From: Butyricicoccus_A sp963620595 | GTDB taxonomy: Bacteria > Bacillota > Clostridia > Oscillospirales > Butyricicoccaceae | DNA: 64,000 nt | Assembly (NCBI GenBank): GCA_963620595.1 | Contig: CAVFAY010000010.1 | Coordinates: 1 to 64,000, forward strand | Direction: 5' to 3' | Part shown: positions 49,440 through 58,779 of the stretch, piece by piece | Position numbering within the stretch: position 1 is the first letter of the stretch | Layout of the letters: each line of letters begins with the position of its first letter | The notes under the pieces: generated by a model | The model's input: only the letters and a program-made list of their open reading frames with translations | Database searches by the model: none | Told to the model about the DNA's origin: nothing | Program-made: the position numbers and the translations under genes

Positions 49440-50306
49440 TTACGAAGCTTCCGATGTTTCTGTATCTTCCGTCAACGTACCCGCGACAGCCTCATGCAGC
49501 CAAGCACTTCCCTTATCCGTAGTCAGCCAATTGGCAAACAATGTTTCCGGGTCATTGGCAACTGCATCGGATCGAACCGCCACATAAATATCCTGTGTCA
49601 GCGCATAATCCGTATCACTTGGCAGCTTGCCATCCACCGTCACAACGGTTGTTTGTTCCGGCTGTCCATTCTGCATAAGTGCACCATAAGTCGTATAACA
49701 CAAAGTTCCCTGCGTATGTGGGCACGCCGCAGTGAGCGTATCTTCGCCTTGCTGCACCGTGACACCATCACAATCCTGTCCGAAAATAGACTGAAACAGC
49801 TTGCGGCTGTCTGCATTCTTTGCAGCGGCATAGCCCTTCCACGTATCCGATTGCAGCACAAATGCTTGTAAAACCTCACTTTTTGTCAAAGCAACTGGTT
49901 CATCCGTTCCACCCGCCAAAATGACCAGCGCATCGGTTCCGATTTTATGCAGAGTAATCCCCTGTTCTTTGAATCTCTGCTCCTGCTCTGCCGATGGCGC
50001 ATAGCTGATGGCAGCATCCAAGTCACCGGCAAGCAAGGCATCCCATGCGGCATCGCTGGTTTGCATGGTTAAAACCTGACGCACGGACTCTTCATAGGTT
50101 TCTCCGCAGGCAGCAGCTCGTGCCAAACCGGCAGGTAATTTCAGTGCCGCACTGCATCCCAATGTAAAGTCATTAGGAACTTTATCCACGACCGTTTCTT
50201 CTGCTTGTGTCGATTCTGCACTGCCCGTCGGGTTTGTTGCCGGAGCTGCACCGCATCCTGTCAGCACGGTACAGCACAGTGCTGCGGCAAGGAGTTGTCT
50301 TTTCAT
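49440..50306 (-). CDS. PstS-like substrate-binding lipoprotein
   Basis: 288 residues. Signal peptide MKRQLLAAALCCTVLTGC with lipobox LTGC (Cys18), a short linker, then a periplasmic-binding-protein-like domain with DAAISYAPSAEQEQRFKEQGITLHKIGTDALVILAG and ALTKSEVLQAFVLQSDTWKGY, as in PstS-type phosphate binders (SALV-like loop). It is not next to pstCAB, so it may be a sensor or scavenger rather than a transporter part. The polyphosphate kinase gene 1.6 kb upstream on the same strand supports a phosphate theme (inference). Confidence 0.65.
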   Translation of the reverse strand: MKRQLLAAALCCTVLTGCGAAPATNPTGSAESTQAEETVVDKVPNDFTLGCSAALKLPAGLARAAACGETYEESVRQVLTMQTSDAAWDALLAGDLDAAISYAPSAEQEQRFKEQGITLHKIGTDALVILAGGTDEPVALTKSEVLQAFVLQSDTWKGYAAAKNADSRKLFQSIFGQDCDGVTVQQGEDTLTAACPHTQGTLCYTTYGALMQNGQPEQTTVVTVDGKLPSDTDYALTQDIYVAVRSDAVANDPETLFANWLTTDKGSAWLHEAVAGTLTEDTETSEAS

Positions 50307-50321
50307 GCTATTTCCTCCTTC

Positions 50322-51785
50322 TTACACACCGGACAGCTGTGTCCGAACCACCCATTTGCCATGCGAATCAATGATACCTGTCCATTCATTCTGCACAGCA
50401 GCAAAATATCCGCCTCCAACACTTTCAATGCTGTCATACCCTGCACGCAAAACGGTCTTTGCCTTTGTATTTCCGATGCCCTGCAATCCAGTTGTCGGAT
50501 TAGCAATCGTAAAATAGCTGTCTGTCTGTGCGGATTCAGAACCCGAAGCAACGTAATCATAGGCGCGCAAACCACTCAGGGTCTCTTCTTCCAAATCAAA
50601 AATCTGATAGCCCTCGCTCATTGCGCCAATCAGCTTATCGTTCTGTTCATAAAAAACCGCTTCATCTTCCAGCTCCATACTCTTGAGATCGTCAAAAATC
50701 ACGGTATGTCCATCTGCATTGGTATACGCAAAATAGTTATCTGGAAGCGGTACGAGTTCCTGTCCCTTGACATCGCTCGGCAAAACCATCTTTTTGTTCT
50801 TCCATCCTGTGCTGATGACCACACAGCTATCTTTTTCTGTCCACAATTGATACAGCGCATCGGTTTCACTGCAATGCTTGCCATTTATATATGTAAAATC
50901 GACAATGACTTTGCCCGTCACATCGACAACACCGAATTTTCCGTCGGTATTCTTTGCCAAAACATATCCATTGCACACATCGTCCGCCCAAGAGATACGA
51001 TTGAACAGCGTAATCACACCATTTTTATTGACAGCACCCCACTGGTTTTCCGAAACCTGCACGGTTGCACTTCCGTCAGAGAATGCACCGACTTGTAAAG
51101 CATCAACCTGTGTCAGCAGCTTCAACGTAGAGGCATCATAGAAATACCATGTCTTTTTTCCATCTTGCTCTCGTTGGCTGACCAAAACACCATCAGCACA
51201 TGACTCTACCGTTCCCATGACACTGCCAAGACGTTCCCCACTGCCGTTATATACCGTCGTGACGCTTTCTCCGTTTAGCTGCTGCAAAATACAGCTGTCT
51301 TTCACAGAAATCGTACCGCCAATCGGACCAATCACCCAACTGCCGTCATCTGCCGCGCCGGTCATCTGTGTGCTGCCATCCGATGCCGTGCCGGTCAGCA
51401 GCCATACATTCTTATTGCCGCACAATGCTCTCTGCGCTTGTGTGTAGATCGCATTCGTTATTTGTTCTCCCGCTGCATCCGCGACGGCATAGCGATAAAC
51501 CGGCGTGCTATCTTCCTTCCATCCAACAACTTTTGCTGCATACGGAAAAATCTTTTCATAATCATCCGCCGGATGCAGGACATCGAGCGCACCGCCAGCT
51601 AAATCCGCTGAAATTTGTTCCGGAATGGTATAGGTAATGTTTTCCAAAGCAGGCTGTAAAGTCATCTGCGGTTCTGCTGTTTCATTCGATTGCGTTTCTT
51701 TTGTGGTAATCGCAGGTGCGCACAGCGCGATTGCGCCGCACAGCACCGCAGATACCGTCGCCATGCCCGCGATGCGTTTTATCAT
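50322..51785 (-). CDS. WG-repeat extracytoplasmic protein
   Basis: ATG 51785 has AGGAGGAAAC upstream and gives 487 residues. An N-terminal signal/anchor helix (IAGMATVSAVLCGAIALCAP) precedes a long beta-rich part with degenerate WG repeats: WVIGPIGGTISV, WGAVNKNGVITLFN, FGVVDVTGKVIVDF and WTGIIDSHGKWVV. WG repeats form beta-propeller-like surfaces of unknown use. The stop lies 16 bases before the PstS-like gene, so both are probably co-expressed. Confidence 0.75.
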   Translation of the reverse strand: MIKRIAGMATVSAVLCGAIALCAPAITTKETQSNETAEPQMTLQPALENITYTIPEQISADLAGGALDVLHPADDYEKIFPYAAKVVGWKEDSTPVYRYAVADAAGEQITNAIYTQAQRALCGNKNVWLLTGTASDGSTQMTGAADDGSWVIGPIGGTISVKDSCILQQLNGESVTTVYNGSGERLGSVMGTVESCADGVLVSQREQDGKKTWYFYDASTLKLLTQVDALQVGAFSDGSATVQVSENQWGAVNKNGVITLFNRISWADDVCNGYVLAKNTDGKFGVVDVTGKVIVDFTYINGKHCSETDALYQLWTEKDSCVVISTGWKNKKMVLPSDVKGQELVPLPDNYFAYTNADGHTVIFDDLKSMELEDEAVFYEQNDKLIGAMSEGYQIFDLEEETLSGLRAYDYVASGSESAQTDSYFTIANPTTGLQGIGNTKAKTVLRAGYDSIESVGGGYFAAVQNEWTGIIDSHGKWVVRTQLSGV

Positions 51786-51911
51786 CTTGTTTCCTCCTGC
51801 TATCATCATAAACTTATTCTATTTTATCATATGTACCTGCCCTGTCAAGACATGACGTGTTAACAATTTTCCTGTCGAATCAATTTTCAGAGCTTCTTAA
51901 GAAATAGAAAA

Positions 51912-51939
51912 GACACAGCCAGTTCTTTCCGGCTGTGTC
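51912..51939 (-). terminator. Terminator after ppk1
   Basis: GACACAGCC / GGCTGTGTC, ten-base loop, minus-strand T-rich tail, 12 bases past the ppk1 stop. Confidence 0.75.
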
Positions 51940-51950
51940 ATCTCCATCTG

Positions 51951-54173
51951 CTATTCTGCCCGATTCTTGCCAAACAAAGCTTTCCAAATACGCTTGAACA
52001 ACTCCATTTTTTCTTCGGTTTCCTGTTCCTGCTCTTTGGCACGCAACTGCTGCATAGTTCTCTCTACGTTTTCTTTTTCTTCCTGCAATTTCTGCGTCTG
52101 ATGCGACTGCGGCTTGATGGGATCTGCATACTTCGTAAAGTAATCATACAATCTCATCTGGCAGTTGACGCTTGTCTCTCCCTCTGCCCGCTGAACACGT
52201 TGATACGTGCCATCCGGCTGCATGAGCCACGATTGACAATTATCTTTTTCCAGCATCTCAAGAATATGCAATAACTGCTCACGGACAGCCTGTGACTTCG
52301 GCTCTGCAAAAATTTCAACACGTCGTCTGGTATTGCGATTGAGTAAATCACCGGAACCTAAGAAAATGTGCTGCCGCTCGCCTTTGCCAAACACAAAAAT
52401 ACGCGAGTGCTCCAAATATCGACCTAGAAGGGCGCGAATTGTGATATTCTCAGTATATCCTTCTACCCCAGGTCTCAGACAGCAAATACCACGAACATAC
52501 AAATGAATTTCTACACCCGCCTGCGATGCTTCAACCATCTTCTCCATGATCTCTATATCGTTGAAGGAATTGATTTTGATTGCCACATATCCATGACCAC
52601 CGTGTTTTTGTGCCTCGATCTCTCGATCCAGCAGTTCCAGCACACGAGAACGGTAGCAATGTGGGGCAACCCACAACGCTTCGGTCTCTTCCGTGATCTC
52701 ACCGAGTGACAGGTGGTTGAACACCTGCACGGCATCACGTCCCACGGCATCATCATTTGTAATGAAACATAAATCCGTGTACTGTTCCGACGTCTTCTCG
52801 TTATAATTGCCTGTGCCGATCTGCGTCGTATAGCTGACTTCTCCTGCGGCATTTTTGCGCGTAATCACACACAGCTTTGCATGTACTTTATAATCACTCA
52901 GGCCGTAAATCACGCGGCAGCCTGCTTCCTCCAAAATGGCGGAATAGTCGATGTTGCTCTGCTCGTCAAACCGTGCACGCAATTCCAATGTGCACAGCAC
53001 ATCCTTGCCCTTATCTGCTGCATGGCACAGAGCAGAAACTACCTTGCTGTGTCCCGCCAGACGATACAGAGAGATCTTAATGGATACCACTTCCGGATCG
53101 TCTGCCGCTTCATACAGCATATTTAAGAACGGCTTATAGCTATGGAATGGATAGGCAAGCAGTATTTCCTGCTGTGCCAGCTGGCGCATCGTGATATTTT
53201 GATGATACATTGCCGGCACCTGCGGCTTGCGCGGCGGATAAAACAGAGAAGCATCTTGGATGCCCGTCTTCCCCGCCAAAGAGAAACCAAACGCAAAATC
53301 CAACGGAATTTTTTGAATAAATATGCCTGCCGGTTGTAATTCCAAATGGTCACACAGATATTTTTGAATGCGCGGTGCCTTTCCTGACAATTGTAGCCGA
53401 ACCGCAAACAGACGCCGACGTTTTTTGAGCAATTCCTGCATCATGCCGCGAAAGTCCATGTCGTAATCGAGCAAGGCTTCATCAATGGCAATATCTGCAT
53501 TTCGCGTCACGCGCACGGTCGTATGCTCGACAATTTTTTGCTTAAGAAACAGCTGATACAAATTGTGTTCAACAATATCACAGGTGAAGAACACCTTTGC
53601 CCGTCCGTCAAAATTCACGACAAAATAATCCGGAAGATGACCGATTGGCACAACGCCAAAGCGTTCACCTCCATTTTTGGTAATATGACAGGAAAATACA
53701 TACTTTTCTTTATTGCGCAGGAACGGGAACGGATGATGTCGATCCACAATCTGCGGCGAGAGCAGCGGCTTAATCTCCTCTGTAAAATATTTCCGCGAGA
53801 TGATTTCATCAATCTGACTCAGCTTTTTGAAATCGACAAAATCAACACCGTGTTGTTTGAATTCTGTCTGCAAGGATTGATATGCCTGTTCTGTCATCGG
53901 CTCAAAGGAATGAAGCATTTTCAGCATATGTTCTACCTGCTGTGCCGCATTCCATCCAGTCTTATTGTCCAGCTTATCCGGTTCAACAATGCTCTGATCG
54001 GTCAAAGAACCGACGCGCACCATAAAGAATTCATCCAGATTAGAAAAATAGATTGCAGCAAATTTCAGGCGCTCAAACAGCGGCACATCCTGCCGCAATG
54101 CCTCAGACAGACAGCGCTTGTTAAATTCCAGCCAACTCAGTTCTCGATTTACCATCAGATGCATCGGCAACAT
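51951..54173 (-). CDS. ppk1: Polyphosphate kinase 1
   Basis: 740 residues, usual length. Start MVNRELSWLEFNKRCLSEA, then LDEFFMVRVGSL; LPDYFVV; the phospholipase-D-like catalytic domains with SDYKVHAKLCVI (phospho-histidine) and LEHSRIFVFG (second His), plus ELRARFDEQSNIDYS and NRRRVEIFAEP. It makes long polyphosphate chains from ATP reversibly. A glutamate/lysine-rich coiled-coil tail (about 690-740) is longer than in many relatives. Its terminator separates it from the WG-repeat gene. Confidence 0.95.
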   Translation of the reverse strand: MLPMHLMVNRELSWLEFNKRCLSEALRQDVPLFERLKFAAIYFSNLDEFFMVRVGSLTDQSIVEPDKLDNKTGWNAAQQVEHMLKMLHSFEPMTEQAYQSLQTEFKQHGVDFVDFKKLSQIDEIISRKYFTEEIKPLLSPQIVDRHHPFPFLRNKEKYVFSCHITKNGGERFGVVPIGHLPDYFVVNFDGRAKVFFTCDIVEHNLYQLFLKQKIVEHTTVRVTRNADIAIDEALLDYDMDFRGMMQELLKKRRRLFAVRLQLSGKAPRIQKYLCDHLELQPAGIFIQKIPLDFAFGFSLAGKTGIQDASLFYPPRKPQVPAMYHQNITMRQLAQQEILLAYPFHSYKPFLNMLYEAADDPEVVSIKISLYRLAGHSKVVSALCHAADKGKDVLCTLELRARFDEQSNIDYSAILEEAGCRVIYGLSDYKVHAKLCVITRKNAAGEVSYTTQIGTGNYNEKTSEQYTDLCFITNDDAVGRDAVQVFNHLSLGEITEETEALWVAPHCYRSRVLELLDREIEAQKHGGHGYVAIKINSFNDIEIMEKMVEASQAGVEIHLYVRGICCLRPGVEGYTENITIRALLGRYLEHSRIFVFGKGERQHIFLGSGDLLNRNTRRRVEIFAEPKSQAVREQLLHILEMLEKDNCQSWLMQPDGTYQRVQRAEGETSVNCQMRLYDYFTKYADPIKPQSHQTQKLQEEKENVERTMQQLRAKEQEQETEEKMELFKRIWKALFGKNRAE

Positions 54174-54240
54174 GGCAACCGCCTCCTTCCGGTCTTGTCT
54201 TCCCTGTTATTATACCGCAGTACCGGACAAATTTCGACCC

Positions 54241-54927
54241 TTAATTTTCCGCATGATAGACAATACACGGTCTGCCGCCCGTATTATAATCCATGTCACT
54301 GCTGATGACGGACTGTTCTACCAGATAGTTGACATAGCGGCGTACAGTTACAACCGACAATTCGACATGTCCCGCAATATCATCACACGTGTGCCCGCCC
54401 GGATTTTCCTGTAAATACGTCTGAATCCGCTCCAATGTCTTGGGCTGCAACCCCTTCGGCGGCGCGCTAGGTGTTTGGGACACCGGCGTAGAAATATGTA
54501 ACAGAGCGCGATCTAATTTGTTCTGCGTAAATGCTCCCTGCCCACTGTCGTGAATCGCATTTCTGCGATTGCAAAATGTATCCAACGCAAGCTGAAAGCG
54601 CTCAAATCCAAATGGCTTGATAAGGTAGTCTGTGACACCGAGGCGCATCAAGGCTTCAATCGTCTCCGCATCGTTTGCCGATGTCACCATAATAACATCA
54701 GAATCGACACCTTCCGCTCGCAGCATCCGCAGCAGTTCCAGACCGTTCATCTGCGGCATATAAACGTCTAAGATAATTAGATCTACCGGATTACTGCGCA
54801 GCCAGAATAACGCCGGATGGGCGGCGGAAAAGGTCTGCACTACACAGAAGCGCTCATCTTTTTCAATATATCTGCGATTGAGCAGCGTAATTACCGGATC
54901 ATCTTCTACAATAACAGTACGATACAA
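54241..54927 (-). CDS. CitB/DcuR-type response regulator
   Basis: 228 residues: receiver domain with EDD at 8-10, phospho-acceptor Asp54 in LIILDVYMPQMNG, and VTSANDAETIEALMRLGVTDYLIKPF with the conserved Lys. The C-terminal half has the CitB-type winged helix (about 165-222: LERIQTYLQEN...DIAGHVELSVVTVRRYVNYLVEQ). Such regulators control citrate or C4-dicarboxylate use. The sensor kinase lies 50 bases upstream on the same strand. No transporter or lyase target adjoins. Confidence 0.85.
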   Translation of the reverse strand: MYRTVIVEDDPVITLLNRRYIEKDERFCVVQTFSAAHPALFWLRSNPVDLIILDVYMPQMNGLELLRMLRAEGVDSDVIMVTSANDAETIEALMRLGVTDYLIKPFGFERFQLALDTFCNRRNAIHDSGQGAFTQNKLDRALLHISTPVSQTPSAPPKGLQPKTLERIQTYLQENPGGHTCDDIAGHVELSVVTVRRYVNYLVEQSVISSDMDYNTGGRPCIVYHAEN

Positions 54928-54977
54928 TGTTCTTCTCTCCTATATTCTCTCTTATATGTGTATAATGGTCTCTTTAT

Positions 54978-56591
54978 TTATGCTTGCTCTGTCAATGTAA
55001 TAATAAAGGAAGTGCCAACGCCCAATTCGGACTCGACGCGGATAGTTCCGTGATACGCTTCAATCATTTCCTGTACGAGCGCAAGACCTGTGCCACGTCC
55101 TTCTCCCTTGGTAGAAAATCCACGCTGGAACAAATGCTCTTTCACTTCGTCTGTCATACCTGGTCCCGTGTCATCAACACTCAGCAGCAGACCGCGTGAG
55201 CCCTCTCGAATACTGACCGTCACCTCACTCGGCACATCTGCCGGTGCACCGCGCATGGCATCAAACGCATTTTCGATGAGATTTCCCAATACGGTAATCA
55301 TCGCTGTAACCGGCATAAACTGCCCGTTGCCATACAAGATGCTGGCAGGATCTAAGGAAAAACGAATGTCCAGCTCCGCAGCGCGGTATGCCTTGCCGAT
55401 GAGCAATGCGGCAATGGTCGGATCGTGGATGCGGTCTTTGATATAGTCAATGGACTGTGCGCGTGTCTGTGTGATGCGCAGGACGTATTTCTCTGCGCGA
55501 TCATATTCTTTGAGTTGAAGCAATCCTAAAATCACGTGCAATTTATTAGTAAATTCATGGGTATAGGCTCGCAAGGCCTCTAAGATATGCTGTACACCGG
55601 TCAAATCCTGCGCCAGTCGCGTCATTTCTGTGCGGTTCCGGAAAATAGCAACAGCTCCTTCAATTTGATTGTCTCTCCGCAGCGGAATGCGGTCAGAAAT
55701 CACGGAAACGTGTGTAATAGATTCCAAGCTGATATTGTACTCTGTTTTTCCCGTTCGCATGACACGGGCAATGGTTGACCGCGGATAAATGACCTTGAGT
55801 GGCTGTCCAATTGCCTCATCGACACCGATGCGCAGCATATCTGACGCTGCATGATTCAAATAAATAACCGTGCTGTTTTTGTCAATTGCCAAAATACCTT
55901 CGTCCAATCCGTCCAAAATATCCATCTGCTGCAAAAACAACCGTCGAAAATCATTCGGTTCATAGCCGAGCAGATCATCTTTGATGCGGCGCGACAAGCG
56001 TAGGCTGAGCATACAACCAAAAAATAGAGCGACTGCGCCAACCAATAAATGAGACAGCAATGTCAGCAAAATCATCTTGCGAATCGAGCGCATATAAATA
56101 CCCGCCATAGTAAATCCGCTGATGGATCCATCCTTGGAATAGATCGCCGCATAGGCACAACGATCCGTGCCCGATGGTGCATCGCTATTGTGCAGCAGCG
56201 TCGAATCGCTCTCCTCCAAGCTATCCATAATCTCTTCATTGAGCGGCGCAAGCTGGGATACATCGTGTGAGCCTGAAGCAAGATCATAAAATGCAATCGG
56301 CTCTCCCGTTGGGTCATACACCGCCAGCACATCAATGCTTGACACGCTTTCGACGGTTCGCTTAATATATGTATTCGCTTGGTCTGTATCAATAGAATCC
56401 ATAAAAACCGGTGCATTTGCCGTGACCTGCGCTGCACTGATTAGCGTTTGGTCTCGCGCTTCATTTTCTTGCTTGAGACTCAAAACTAAGTTCGCGCCAA
56501 GCGAAAGTAACAGTGCGATGACAATTCCTTGCACCAAGATGGTGCGAACCTGATTATATATCGTTGAATTTGCAATTTTTTCCTTTCCCAT
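54978..56591 (-). CDS. CitA/DcuS-type sensor histidine kinase
   Basis: 537 residues from ATG 56591. Membrane helix at about 18-36 (ILVQGIVIALLLSLGANLVLS), an outer sCACHE-type sensor (about 37-170), a second helix (about 172-195), a PAS domain (LDGLDEGILAIDKNSTVIYLNHAASDMLRIG), the dimerisation His in ALRAYTHEFTNKLHVILGL, and the ATPase motifs GNLIENAFDA, DDTGPGM and GEGRGTGLALV. HEFxNxLH is typical of the CitA/DcuS group, which senses citrate, fumarate or other carboxylates. It pairs with the response regulator downstream. Confidence 0.9.
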   Translation of the reverse strand: MGKEKIANSTIYNQVRTILVQGIVIALLLSLGANLVLSLKQENEARDQTLISAAQVTANAPVFMDSIDTDQANTYIKRTVESVSSIDVLAVYDPTGEPIAFYDLASGSHDVSQLAPLNEEIMDSLEESDSTLLHNSDAPSGTDRCAYAAIYSKDGSISGFTMAGIYMRSIRKMILLTLLSHLLVGAVALFFGCMLSLRLSRRIKDDLLGYEPNDFRRLFLQQMDILDGLDEGILAIDKNSTVIYLNHAASDMLRIGVDEAIGQPLKVIYPRSTIARVMRTGKTEYNISLESITHVSVISDRIPLRRDNQIEGAVAIFRNRTEMTRLAQDLTGVQHILEALRAYTHEFTNKLHVILGLLQLKEYDRAEKYVLRITQTRAQSIDYIKDRIHDPTIAALLIGKAYRAAELDIRFSLDPASILYGNGQFMPVTAMITVLGNLIENAFDAMRGAPADVPSEVTVSIREGSRGLLLSVDDTGPGMTDEVKEHLFQRGFSTKGEGRGTGLALVQEMIEAYHGTIRVESELGVGTSFIITLTEQA

Positions 56592-56818
56592 ATGCAAAAC
56601 CTCTCCGCATAGATTTCTTTTCTATCATACCACATTCCCCCGCATCCGGCAAATTCCATAAATTCTGGTGAAAAGTCATTAAATTCACTTTTGATATTTT
56701 ATAAGAAATAGGCAATATGTGCAGTTTTTATTTTTTTTAGTTTTTTAAGCTTGTTTTACCGGTTTGTGGTGGCTAAAATAAGTGGCAGATTGAAAAGCAA
56801 GAAAGTGGTGATGCATCA

Positions 56819-57505
56819 TTGGAAGAAATCAAAGCGGAACTCAATGCGCAACTGCAAAATAAGATTGCATTTGACATTCCGCTGTTCGGCGGGATTCCGG
56901 TACCGCAGTCGACCGTCATTACGTGGGTCATCATCGCCATCCTGACGGCTCTCGCCATTTGGCTGACACACGGCTTAAACCGCAAGCCTGGGCGCCGTCA
57001 AATTGTGGCTGAGATTTTTGTCGGCTTTATTAACGGATTCTGCAAGAGCACACTCGGAGAGAAATACTGGCGCACCTTTGCTCCGTATCTCGGAACCATC
57101 GGCTTGTACCTCGGTCTTGCCAATATCTCCGGTTTGTTTGGCGTCACACCCCCGACAAAGGATTTGAACGTCACTGCCGGTTTGGCAATTATGAGCGCAA
57201 TCCTCATCTATGGTGCACAGTTCCGGTACCACGGTCTCGGCGGCGGACTCAAGAAGTTCGGTCAGCCGGTAGCTATCGTTGCACCGCTCAACGTGATGGA
57301 AATCGGCATTCGCCCGTTGTCGCTGTGTATGCGACTGTTCGGCAATATTTTTGCAGGCTTTGTTATCATGGAACTGCTGAAAATGCTGATGCCTGTTATT
57401 CTACCGATTCCGTTCAGCCTGTATTTTGATGTGTTTGACGGAATGTTGCAGGCAATCGTATTTGTGTTCCTGACAACGCTATTCCTTTCGGAATCTTTGG
57501 ACTAA
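56819..57505 (+). CDS. atpB: F-type ATP synthase subunit a
   Basis: 228 residues, F0 subunit with five or six membrane helices. It opens with TTG (56819) behind AAAGTGGTGATG. The essential Arg and neighbours are in IRPLSLCMRLFGNIFAGFVIMELL (helix 4), with GLYLGLANISGLFGVTPPTKDLNVT ahead. It forms the proton half-channels against the c ring. First gene of the operon atpBEFHAGDC; no atpI is seen and the control promoter in the 227-base gap is not clear. Confidence 0.9.
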   Translation: MEEIKAELNAQLQNKIAFDIPLFGGIPVPQSTVITWVIIAILTALAIWLTHGLNRKPGRRQIVAEIFVGFINGFCKSTLGEKYWRTFAPYLGTIGLYLGLANISGLFGVTPPTKDLNVTAGLAIMSAILIYGAQFRYHGLGGGLKKFGQPVAIVAPLNVMEIGIRPLSLCMRLFGNIFAGFVIMELLKMLMPVILPIPFSLYFDVFDGMLQAIVFVFLTTLFLSESLD

Positions 57506-57546
57506 GTAAACAATCTATCGTATTTGACATTTAGGAGGAAATTAAA

Positions 57547-57762
57547 ATGAACGTAGCAATTGGTGCAGGTTTGGCAGTATTAACCGGTTTGGGTGCTGGT
57601 ATCGGCATCGGCATTGCAACTGGTAAGTCTTCGGAAGCTATCGCTCGTCAGCCGGAAGCTGCCAGCAAGATCAGCCAGAACCTGATTCTTGGTTGTGCAC
57701 TGGCAGAGGCAACCGCTATTTACGGCTTCCTGATTGGTATCCTGCTGATCTTCATGGGCTGA
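57547..57762 (+). CDS. atpE: F-type ATP synthase subunit c
   Basis: 71 residues, two helices joined by the polar loop ARQPEA. The ion-binding Glu is in LAEATAIYGF. The position that is Gln in sodium-binding c subunits such as that of Ilyobacter tartaricus (GVGQG) is Ile here (GIGIG), and the Glu is followed by Ala, so a proton-coupled ring is expected. The length is short for the family. GGAGG precedes the ATG. Confidence 0.95.
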   Translation: MNVAIGAGLAVLTGLGAGIGIGIATGKSSEAIARQPEAASKISQNLILGCALAEATAIYGFLIGILLIFMG

Positions 57763-57778
57763 TCGGAGGCGAAACCCG

Positions 57779-58267
57779 ATGATTCTGAATTTAAACTGGC
57801 AAATCATCTGGGTGTTTGTCAACCTGCTCATCCTGTTCCTGCTGATGAAAAAGTTTTTGTTCGGTCCAATCACCAAAATGTTGGACGAACGAGCAAAGAA
57901 TGTTGCTGACACGCTGGATCAGGCGGATGAACGTCTGGCTGATGCAGAAAAGCAAAAGGCAGAATATACCCAGCAGCTGGCAGATGCCCGCGGGGAAGCA
58001 GCCCGCATCATTGAGGAAGCACGCAAGCGTGCAGATCTCGCTTATAGCCGCCGCATGAATGAGGCGGAAAAAGACATTCAGCGTCTGAACGAGCAGGCTG
58101 CTCGTCAGCGTGAAGCAGATCGTGAGGCAATGCTCAAGTCTGCCAAGCAGCAGATTGCTGCTCTGGTTCTGCTGACTACTGCTAAGGTATCTCAGCACGC
58201 CATGAATGCAGACGCAGATCGTGCCATGCTCGACTCATTTTTAGATGAGGCGGGTGACGAGTTATGA
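57779..58267 (+). CDS. atpF: F-type ATP synthase subunit b
   Basis: 162 residues: one N-terminal membrane helix (IIWVFVNLLILFLLMKKFLFGPI) followed by a long charged coiled coil that makes the stator stalk. GGAGG upstream. Starts 17 bases after atpE. Its stop overlaps the atpH start (ATGA). Confidence 0.9.
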   Translation: MILNLNWQIIWVFVNLLILFLLMKKFLFGPITKMLDERAKNVADTLDQADERLADAEKQKAEYTQQLADARGEAARIIEEARKRADLAYSRRMNEAEKDIQRLNEQAARQREADREAMLKSAKQQIAALVLLTTAKVSQHAMNADADRAMLDSFLDEAGDEL

Positions 58268-58779
58268 GTACGATGGCACATCGTTATGCAGCCGCTCTGC
58301 ATCATTCGGGCTGTTCTGTAGACAGCTTAAAACAAACTTCACAGTACATCATGGACAGCGCTCCCCTTTGGGAAGCGCTGTGCAGCCCTGCTGTACAGGT
58401 AAAAGAAAAGAAAGCGGTACTCAACCGCCTTCCGGACTTTACAGATGACAAACATCTAAAAAATTTTTATGGACTGTTGGCCGAAAAGGGTCGTTTTCCG
58501 CTTCTTCCAGAAATCGTAGACGAATATCGAAAGCTGGAAATGCAACAGCGCGGCGAGGGGCTTTGTGTCCTGCGCTGTGTGCGTGATCCGGGCGACAATG
58601 CGCTCAGCAAACTAGCAAAACTGCTTTGCAAGAGGTATGGTTATCAGTCTCTTACCTTTGAAATTATACTAGACCCTGAAGTCCTTGGCGGCTTTGTATT
58701 TGAAATTGACGGGGTCACCTATGATAAGAGCGTCCGTGGGCAGATTCATGCCCTGGCGCAAAGTCTGCAAGAGGGGTGA
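58264..58779 (+). CDS. atpH: F-type ATP synthase subunit delta
   Basis: 171 residues, soluble, helical. Starts MSTMAHRYAAALHHSGCSVDSLKQ and ends with GGFVFEIDGVTYDKSVRGQIHALAQSL, the C-terminal signature (GG..v.igd...D.Sv...L) of delta. It joins the stalk to F1. Confidence 0.9.
   Translation: MSTMAHRYAAALHHSGCSVDSLKQTSQYIMDSAPLWEALCSPAVQVKEKKAVLNRLPDFTDDKHLKNFYGLLAEKGRFPLLPEIVDEYRKLEMQQRGEGLCVLRCVRDPGDNALSKLAKLLCKRYGYQSLTFEIILDPEVLGGFVFEIDGVTYDKSVRGQIHALAQSLQEG

Noticed and set aside
57547..57762. Sodium-type c subunit
   Set aside because: The Gln equivalent to position 32 of the sodium-type ring is Ile and the residue after the key Glu is Ala.
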